NCBI GenBank assembly: GCA_003537755.1 | Contig: DPQS01000010.1 | Span: 873-10,525, forward strand | DNA length: 9,653 bases | From: Clostridiales bacterium | GTDB taxonomy: Bacteria > Bacillota > Clostridia > Christensenellales > CAG-314 | Direction of reading: 5' to 3' | Shown here: positions 1 to 4,696 of the stretch, in pieces | How the letters are laid out: every line of letters starts with the position of its first letter | How positions within the stretch are numbered: the first letter of the stretch is position 1 | Notes under the pieces: model-generated | What the model saw: only the letters and a program-made list of their open reading frames with translations | The model's database searches: none | Told to the model about the DNA's origin: nothing | Position numbers and translations under genes: made by a program

Positions 1-12
1 CGCGGATTTGTA

Positions 13-19
13 GAGGAGG
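13..19 (+). promoter_or_regulatory. Ribosome binding site of the uL15-like membrane protein gene
   Basis: GAGGAGG lies six bases before the ATG at 26. It is a near-perfect anti-16S match and fixes that start. The promoter must lie left of the window. Confidence 0.85.
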
Positions 20-25
20 CTTACA

Positions 26-697
26 ATGGAACTGTTGAATACCGTATTTTTTGATTCGACCAAACTTGCTTTCGGGCTGGGAGCGTTGTTTGTAATTCTC
101 GGTGTGTGCTTGCTGTGGTTCGGCATTGTTGAACGTCGTCAGATCAATCGCAGAATTAAAAAGGAAAATGAACAAAATCTTGCTTCGTTGAACAATGAAG
201 CCGACGAAGCGGAGAACGCAAATGCCGTTGCAGCCGTTGCGGAAGCAATAGAGGAATGCGAGGACGGTTTTGCAGTGGGCAGCGAAACAATCGTTGACGA
301 AAGCGGCGCTGAAACAACCGTTGAGGAAATCGTGGAAGAAGTTGCCGACGAACCTGCCGAAGAAGAAAACATCGGCGTAAGCGTTGCCGAAGCACACGAA
401 AGCATGACCGACGAGGCTGCGGAAAGCATGGTAATTGTGGCAAGCGGAACTTCCTTGCCGACAACCGGCAGGAAGGCGGTCGTAAACATCGACACTATTT
501 CGGCAAACTTCAACGACGGCGACACCGTGGACCTTGACGCTCTTAAAGAAAAGAAACTGGTATCACGCAAAGAGACAGCCGTCAAAATTCTGGCGCGCGG
601 CAGACTGAACAAGCAACTGAACGTCGTTGCCAACGACTTTTCGGCGGACGCGGTGAAGATGATTTGCTTGATGGGCGGCACCGCAACCAGAGTGTAG
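26..697 (+). CDS. Membrane-anchored protein with C-terminal ribosomal uL15-like domain
   Basis: This encodes 223 residues. Residues 13-34 form one hydrophobic segment, followed by a basic stretch (36-46, ERRQINRRIKK) that should hold the rest of the protein in the cytoplasm. Residues 57-135 are a low-complexity acidic linker rich in Glu, Asp, Ala and Val. Residues 148-223 resemble the C-terminal domain of ribosomal protein uL15: they follow its order 'VVN-D-L...DGDTV..D.LKEK.LV', then 'VKILARGRLNKQL.V.A..FS' and the closing 'GGTA' near the end. Compare bacterial L15 '..VKVLGNGKLEKKLTVKA.KFS...GGTAEVI', recalled from family knowledge. The basic rRNA-binding N-terminal extension of true L15 (about 145 residues in all) is absent, replaced by the anchor and linker, so this is unlikely to be the ribosomal protein itself. 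Its function is unknown; a membrane-tethered RNA- or ribosome-contacting role is speculation. It ends at a strong terminator, so it is the last gene of its transcript. Confidence 0.85.
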   Translation: MELLNTVFFDSTKLAFGLGALFVILGVCLLWFGIVERRQINRRIKKENEQNLASLNNEADEAENANAVAAVAEAIEECEDGFAVGSETIVDESGAETTVEEIVEEVADEPAEEENIGVSVAEAHESMTDEAAESMVIVASGTSLPTTGRKAVVNIDTISANFNDGDTVDLDALKEKKLVSRKETAVKILARGRLNKQLNVVANDFSADAVKMICLMGGTATRV

Positions 698-720
698 TAA
701 GCAAAAATACATATGACTTT

Positions 721-759
721 ACAAAGGCGACGAAGCAGCACTTCGTCGCCTTTGTTTTT
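721..759 (+). terminator. Rho-independent terminator after the uL15-like gene
   Basis: The arms 721-735 and 741-755 pair perfectly over 15 bp around a five-base loop (CAGCA). A T-rich tail runs through 759 on the plus strand. The stem starts 23 bases after the stop codon. The minus-strand side lacks a comparable immediate T tract, so it mainly serves the plus-strand gene, although it could also stop read-through from the convergent LysR gene. Confidence 0.9.
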
Positions 760-849
760 GTAAAACTGTCGTAACGGCTTCGACAACAAGTAGATTAACT
801 TGCGGCAGTAAACAGATTAAATTTTTAATACTTCCGTCGATGTAAAAAA

Positions 850-1749
850 TTACTGATTTTTGTTAGTCAACCGTCTGGAAATGGCGCGTGAAAGTTCGCG
901 CGAGGCGTTGGTGTGGGGGTGTCCCGGGTCGGTGACCATGTAAATGCACCTTTGCGGCATTTCCTTTTCCGTCTGTACCTTAAACACTTCGCCGCGTTGC
1001 ATCGCCGCGCGTGCCATGTCCTCCGGCACAAAACCTATGCCGAAGTTGTGCGCGATAAGTGGTGTCAGCAGGTCTGCGCTGTCCGCCTCGATGTCGGGCG
1101 AAACGGTAATATTGTTTGCCGCAAAAAAGTCGTCGATAAACTGCCGTAGTTGCATGCTGTGCCGTACCGAAACAAACGGATAGCGGCTTACTTCTTTAAG
1201 ACTTATCGTGCGCCCCTTAAGCCCCGTAAACTTGTTTCCTGCAATAAGTATGTCGCTGAAAACTCCCACGTTTCTGGCGTTAAGCTGCGCGGGTATTTTG
1301 CAGGGAGAGGACACGAAGGCTATGTCGAAAATTCCGTTTTTCAATTTTTCCACCGTGCCGTTGCTCGAACCGGTGTTTATCTTTATTTTTATGCCCGGGT
1401 GCTGCATGCGGAATTCGTCCATTACGTCGTACAAAAAGCCGTACAGCGCGGTGACGGTGGTGCCTACGTACACGGTGCCGCTTTCGGCATTTACCGCCTG
1501 CATTACTTCCTCTTCGCCTTTGTTGAGTTGACTTTGCGCAATTCTGACGTACTCGAACAACGTTTCGCCCTCTTTGGTAAATTCTACGCCGTTTTTGTTG
1601 CGCACAAACAGTTTGCACCCCAGCTCGCTTTCCATGCTTTGTACCACGCGCGACACGGCAGGCTGGCTGGAATGCAGTTCCGTTGCCGCCTTGGATATGT
1701 TTTTGTGTTTACCCACGTAGTAAAATATTTTGTAATATTCGTAGTTCAT
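850..1749 (-). CDS. LysR-family transcriptional regulator
   Basis: The protein is 299 residues from the chosen ATG at 1749, the usual LysR length. Residues 1-60 are the N-terminal winged helix-turn-helix, with the typical 'SKAATELHSSQPAVSR' helix pair (19-34), then 'LGCKLFVRNKNGVEFTKEG'. The C-terminal effector-binding domain starts near residue 90 ('GTVYVGTT') and has the two-lobed periplasmic-binding-protein-like fold expected of the family. A start five codons upstream (1764) is possible, but no ribosome binding site precedes it, whereas GGGG sits about eight bases before the 1749 ATG. The gene is transcribed away from the malic enzyme gene and shares its control region. LysR proteins commonly repress themselves and activate the divergent neighbour, so malic enzyme is the likely target. 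The effector cannot be read from the sequence. Confidence 0.93.
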   Translation of the reverse strand: MNYEYYKIFYYVGKHKNISKAATELHSSQPAVSRVVQSMESELGCKLFVRNKNGVEFTKEGETLFEYVRIAQSQLNKGEEEVMQAVNAESGTVYVGTTVTALYGFLYDVMDEFRMQHPGIKIKINTGSSNGTVEKLKNGIFDIAFVSSPCKIPAQLNARNVGVFSDILIAGNKFTGLKGRTISLKEVSRYPFVSVRHSMQLRQFIDDFFAANNITVSPDIEADSADLLTPLIAHNFGIGFVPEDMARAAMQRGEVFKVQTEKEMPQRCIYMVTDPGHPHTNASRELSRAISRRLTNKNQ

Positions 1750-1800
1750 TGTATCGCCCCACATATGTGTTTTTGCTATGTCTGATATGCTATATTATCA

Positions 1801-1830
1801 TTGTACATTATACCACAACGGGTGTATAAT
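1801..1830 (+). promoter_or_regulatory. Promoter of the malic enzyme gene
   Basis: The -10 box TATAAT (1825-1830) is perfect. The -35 box TTGTAC (1801-1806) is weak and lies 18 bases away, as is common for activator-dependent promoters. Transcription would start near 1837, about 230 nt before the ATG at 2071. No better promoter was found closer to the gene. Confidence 0.5.
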
Positions 1831-1834
1831 ACAA
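1807..1834 (-). promoter_or_regulatory. Promoter of the LysR gene
   Basis: Read on the minus strand, TTGTAT (1834-1829) and TATAAT (1812-1807) are separated by 16 bases. Transcription would start near 1800, giving a leader of about 50 nt to the ATG at 1749. The -35 box overlaps the -10 box of the opposing malic enzyme promoter. Confidence 0.6.
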
Positions 1835-1836
1835 GT

Positions 1837-2058
1837 ATTGGTGAAGATTTTACTCTGTAAAAAACAAAAAATCGCTTTGTTTTCCGTCGGATGTCGCAAA
1901 GTGCGTTAAAAACATCACTGATTGCTACAATCCGACATGTTTATAGCGGCATTATCCCCTTAAAACAATCGGGTTTGCAATGTCGCTTGTAAACGGCTTG
2001 TCATCGTTTTACATGCAAAAACGACCGGTGACATGTACGGAAAACCTGTGTGACTTTG
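1837..2058 (+). other. Long untranslated leader of the malic enzyme gene
   Basis: No gene was found in this stretch. It would be transcribed if the promoter at 1801-1830 is used. Possible secondary structure includes GTCGGAT (1886-1892) pairing with ATCCGAC (1930-1936), enclosing AGTG/CACT (1900-1903/1916-1919), and a longer hairpin at 1999-2033. No known riboswitch class was recognised. Confidence 0.35.
1999..2033 (+). other. Hairpin in the leader just upstream of the malic enzyme start
   Basis: TCGTTTT (2004-2010) pairs with AAAACGA (2018-2024) around a seven-base loop. TGTCA (1999-2003) pairs with TGACA (2029-2033) across a four-base CCGG bulge, giving 12 pairs in all. There is no T tract, so it is not a plain terminator. 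It ends about 25 bases before the Shine-Dalgarno and could affect leader folding. Confidence 0.35.
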
Positions 2059-2066
2059 AAGGAGGT
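2059..2066 (+). promoter_or_regulatory. Ribosome binding site that decides the malic enzyme start
   Basis: AAGGAGGT lies four bases before the ATG at 2071. The in-frame GTG at 2050 sits upstream of this site and is therefore not the start. Confidence 0.9.
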
Positions 2067-2070
2067 ACAT

Positions 2071-3252
2071 ATGGATTACAATGATATTTCGCTTAAAAAG
2101 CACGCCGAATGGCGCGGAAAAATCGAAACGGTCTGCCGTGTGCCCGTAGACAGCAACGAAGCCCTGTCGGTGGCGTACACTCCGGGCGTTGCCGAACCTT
2201 GCCTGGCAATCAGGGACGACATAAACAAGTCGTTTGAACTTACTCGTCGCTGGAATACCGTCCCCGTCATTACCGACGGCACGGCGATACTCGGGCTTGG
2301 CGACATCGGTCCCGAGGCAGGCATGCCCGTCATGGAAGGCAAATGCGCGCTGTTCAAAGCATACGGCGACGTTGACGCTTATCCGCTGTGCATCAAGTCC
2401 AAGGATACCGAGGAAATCATTCGCACGATAAAGCTGTTGTCCGGATCGTTCGGCGGCATAAATCTCGAGGACATCTCGGCGCCGAGGTGCTTCGAAATCG
2501 AAACCCGACTGAAGCAGGAACTGGACATCCCCGTGTTTCACGACGATCAGCACGGCACGGCAATTGTCATGACCGCTGCGCTTATCAACGCTCTTAAACT
2601 GGCAGGCAAACGTAAAGAGGACATCAGGGTCGTCATCAACGGCGCGGGCGCGGCAGGCATTTCCATTGCAAAGTTTTTCATGGCAACAGGCGTCAGGGAC
2701 GTTACTTTGTGCGACCGCAGAGGCATTGTGTGTCAGGGCGAAGCGTGGCTCAACCCCGTGCAGGAAAAGGTGGCGGAAGTTACCGACCTTTGTCACAAAC
2801 ACGGAACTCTTGCCGACGCGATGAAGGGCGCGGATGTTTTTGTAGGCGTGTCGGGACCGCACTGCGTAACCAAAGAAATGGTTGCCTCTATGGCGGACAA
2901 GGCAATCCTGTTCCCCTGTGCAAACCCCGTACCTGAAATCGAGTACGACGATGCCAGGGCGGCAGGCGCGTTTGTGGTGGGCACAGGTTCGTCCGAGCAC
3001 CCCAATCAGATAAACAACGTGCTTGTTTTCCCGGGACTTTTCCGCGGCGCGCTGGACGTCAGAGCGAGCACCGTCAACACCGAAATGATGCTTGCCGCCG
3101 CAAAAGGCATTGCCGTGTGTGTGCCCGACAGCGAACTTACGCCCGAGCACATTTTGCCCTACGCATTCGACAAAAACGCGCACAAAGCCGTTGCCGAAGC
3201 CGTTGCGAAAGCGGCAATAGAAACAGGTGTGTCCAAATTGTACAAAAAGTAA
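2071..3252 (+). CDS. Malic enzyme, oxaloacetate-decarboxylating (NAD(P)-dependent)
   Basis: This cytoplasmic enzyme of 393 residues oxidatively decarboxylates malate to pyruvate and CO2 while reducing NAD(P)+. Length matches the small prokaryotic type without a phosphotransacetylase tail. Visible motifs in order: 'AYTPGVAEPC' (35-44) with the catalytic Tyr36; 'VITDGTAILGLGDIG' (66-80); 'MEGKCALFK' (88-96) with the catalytic Lys91; the metal-binding 'NLEDI' (131-135) and 'FHDDQHGTA' (156-164); the Rossmann loop 'GAGAAG' (191-196); 'CANPVPEI' (283-290); and 'NQINNVLVFPG' (312-322). Asp215 ends the second strand of the nucleotide fold, which by family rules leans towards NAD+, but this is not certain. 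All key residues are present. The gene lies divergent to the LysR regulator, its probable controller. No clear terminator follows; the next gene has its own promoter starting nine bases after the stop. Confidence 0.96.
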   Translation: MDYNDISLKKHAEWRGKIETVCRVPVDSNEALSVAYTPGVAEPCLAIRDDINKSFELTRRWNTVPVITDGTAILGLGDIGPEAGMPVMEGKCALFKAYGDVDAYPLCIKSKDTEEIIRTIKLLSGSFGGINLEDISAPRCFEIETRLKQELDIPVFHDDQHGTAIVMTAALINALKLAGKRKEDIRVVINGAGAAGISIAKFFMATGVRDVTLCDRRGIVCQGEAWLNPVQEKVAEVTDLCHKHGTLADAMKGADVFVGVSGPHCVTKEMVASMADKAILFPCANPVPEIEYDDARAAGAFVVGTGSSEHPNQINNVLVFPGLFRGALDVRASTVNTEMMLAAAKGIAVCVPDSELTPEHILPYAFDKNAHKAVAEAVAKAAIETGVSKLYKK

Positions 3253-3260
3253 ATCAGGTC

Positions 3261-3289
3261 TTTACAAAAGACAAATTTTGTCGTATAAT
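3261..3289 (+). promoter_or_regulatory. Promoter of the LRR-SGNH lipoprotein gene
   Basis: TTTACA (3261-3266) and TATAAT (3284-3289) are separated by exactly 17 bases, a strong sigma-A-type match. Transcription would start near 3296, leaving a leader of about 90 nt. The -35 box lies inside a small GTCTTT/AAAGAC hairpin (3258-3272) just after the malic enzyme stop. Confidence 0.7.
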
Positions 3290-3385
3290 GGCGTTTCATC
3301 GTTTGTCGTGCGTGTTGCGGTGTAATGTCGCAATGCGTGCGTCGGATGATGTGCGCGAAAATAAAACATGTAAAAAGGTGTATGT

Positions 3386-4609
3386 ATGAAAAAATCAGTA
3401 CAAGTAATCTCGACAATTATTGTTTTGTGCGTGGCTTTTGCTGCGCTCTTCACGCTGGTCGGTTGCGCCAAACAGGATGAGTACAGCTGGACGGTCAGGG
3501 GCGACGACGGCGACATCAGGGCGTACTACTCCGACAACGGTAAGTACGGCTTTGTTCTTAACATCGAAGGCAAAGGCAAGTTGCCCGACTACGCCGCCTA
3601 CAAGGATGCCCCATGGTATGTGAAAAACGGCAGAATTACCGAGATCCGCATTTCCGACGGTATTACGGCAATCGGCGCAAACACATTCAGCGGCGTCAGA
3701 ACGGACATGGTAATTGTTCCGAAAACCGTCAAAACAATCGGCGCAAACGCGTTTGGCGAGGACGTGACGTTGTGCGTGTACGGCGAAGTGTCCGTTGCCG
3801 GACAAAACAAAGTGCTTCTGTACAGCGAAAAAGCCCCGAGCGTTGACGGTGTATACTGGCATCTTCGCGACGGCAAACCCGTGGTGTGGCAGACAATCAA
3901 AGTACTGTTTATCGGTAACAGTTTTACTTTTTACAGCGACATTCCGTCGTTGTTTGCAAAAATCGCAATCGGCGCCGGTCAAAGCGTGGATGTTGACAGT
4001 GTTACTCAAGGCGCGTGGACTTTGACAAAATTTGCCGATGTAAATGATGAAAAAGGCAAGGAAGTCGATGACAAATTGCACGCAAATCAGTACGACATAA
4101 TTGTGTTGCAGGACCAAAGCACCAGACCGCTTGACAACAACAGCGGTTTTGTGTCCGGTGTCAAAGCCATGCGCGACAAAATCAAGGCAACGCAGAAAAA
4201 CTGCAAAATTTATCTGTACTCGACATGGGGTTACGAAGAAGCGGCTAAGACAGCCAAAACATCAATTGTCGGGTTGGAAGCACAAATACGCAAGGCCTAC
4301 GAGGACGTTGCTTCGCAGATTGCCGCGGCAGGCGTGTGCCGGGTCGGACAGGCGTTCAGCAAGGTTTACACCGAGCACGCCGACACAATCGACCTGTACT
4401 ATTCCGACGACAAGCACCCGTCCTACGCAGGTTCCTACTTGTCCGCATGCGTACACGTGGCAACGTTGCTGGGTATCGACCCCCGCACGTCCACATTCAA
4501 CGACGGACCTGTATACAGTGAAAAATACACAGTAGCCGACTACAAAACATTTAACGAAAGCATGGCAACCATCCTTAAGCAGGCTGCATACGACGTAGTG
4601 TTTAATTGA
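3386..4609 (+). CDS. Lipoprotein with BspA-type LRR segment and DUF4886-like SGNH hydrolase domain
   Basis: The protein has 407 residues. The N-terminus is a lipoprotein signal: Lys2-Lys3, a hydrophobic core and the lipobox LVGC with Cys27 as the lipidated residue, so it should sit on the outer face of the membrane. Residues about 60-130 resemble short BspA-type leucine-rich repeats ('ITEIRISDGITAIGANTF', then 'VPKTVKTIGANAFG'). From residue 171 follows an SGNH/GDSL hydrolase of the DUF4886 type: block I 'LFIGNSFT' (174-181) with the nucleophile Ser179, 'IIVLQDQS' (238-245) in the middle of the fold, and 'DDKHPSYAGSYL' (341-352) with the Asp341-x-x-His344 pair. It is therefore probably an active esterase or deacylase acting on extracellular carbohydrate or ester substrates; the substrate is unknown. 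The ATG at 3386 follows an AAAGGTG ribosome binding site by five bases. It has its own promoter, and another promoter follows directly, so it is likely monocistronic. Confidence 0.88.
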   Translation: MKKSVQVISTIIVLCVAFAALFTLVGCAKQDEYSWTVRGDDGDIRAYYSDNGKYGFVLNIEGKGKLPDYAAYKDAPWYVKNGRITEIRISDGITAIGANTFSGVRTDMVIVPKTVKTIGANAFGEDVTLCVYGEVSVAGQNKVLLYSEKAPSVDGVYWHLRDGKPVVWQTIKVLFIGNSFTFYSDIPSLFAKIAIGAGQSVDVDSVTQGAWTLTKFADVNDEKGKEVDDKLHANQYDIIVLQDQSTRPLDNNSGFVSGVKAMRDKIKATQKNCKIYLYSTWGYEEAAKTAKTSIVGLEAQIRKAYEDVASQIAAAGVCRVGQAFSKVYTEHADTIDLYYSDDKHPSYAGSYLSACVHVATLLGIDPRTSTFNDGPVYSEKYTVADYKTFNESMATILKQAAYDVVFN

Positions 4610-4611
4610 CG

Positions 4612-4640
4612 TTGACTTTGCGCGCGTGCGCGTGTATAAT
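4612..4640 (+). promoter_or_regulatory. Strong promoter of the repeat lipoprotein/membrane hydrolase pair
   Basis: TTGACT (4612-4617) and TATAAT (4635-4640) are separated by 17 bases, one mismatch from the sigma-A consensus. The box begins two bases after the previous stop codon. Transcription would start near 4647, about 50 nt before the ATG at 4697. The spacer is an unusual run of alternating C and G. Confidence 0.8.
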
Positions 4641-4683
4641 TTAATCGAATTTGCTACTTGAGCGGTAGTAACATAAAAAATTC

Positions 4684-4689
4684 AGGAGG
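4684..4689 (+). promoter_or_regulatory. Ribosome binding site that decides the repeat lipoprotein start
   Basis: AGGAGG lies seven bases before the ATG at 4697. An in-frame ATG at 4658 lies upstream of this site and would put 13 polar residues ahead of the signal peptide, so it is rejected. Confidence 0.9.
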
Positions 4690-4696
4690 AACACCA

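Larger units (their letters stand above)
1801..1834. promoter_or_regulatory. Palindromic operator candidate between divergent genes
   Basis: ATTATAC (1807-1813) and GTATAAT (1824-1830) are perfect inverted repeats around a ten-base spacer. Outside them, TTGT (1801-1804) and ACAA (1831-1834) continue the symmetry with a two-base offset. A second, smaller dyad, TTGT-N10-ACAA, spans 1801-1818. The palindrome coincides with the two opposing -10 boxes, so a bound regulator could control both promoters at once. Binding by the adjacent LysR protein is inferred from position only. Confidence 0.45.

Noticed and set aside
766..784. TGTCG/CGACA hairpin as a LysR gene terminator on the minus strand
   Set aside because: It has five pairs with a nine-base loop and only GTTTT after it; too weak to claim.
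139..789. A 216-codon minus-strand open frame opposite the uL15-like gene
   Set aside because: It is Ser/Ala-rich because it reads the acidic Glu/Ala linker backwards, and it runs through the perfect terminator hairpin.
1150..1785. A 211-codon plus-strand open frame opposite the LysR gene
   Set aside because: The minus-strand frame is a full-length LysR protein; the plus frame lacks a ribosome binding site and a family match.
1960..3183. A 407-codon open frame on the minus strand opposite the malic enzyme gene
   Set aside because: It mirrors the codon bias of the malic enzyme gene, has no ribosome binding site and its translation (rich in His, Arg, Cys, Val) resembles no protein family.
3258..3282. 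GTCTTT/AAAGAC hairpin as a malic enzyme terminator
   Set aside because: The stem has only six mostly A/T pairs and is followed by AAATTTT rather than a T tract. It overlaps the next gene's -35 box, so termination here would be weak at best.
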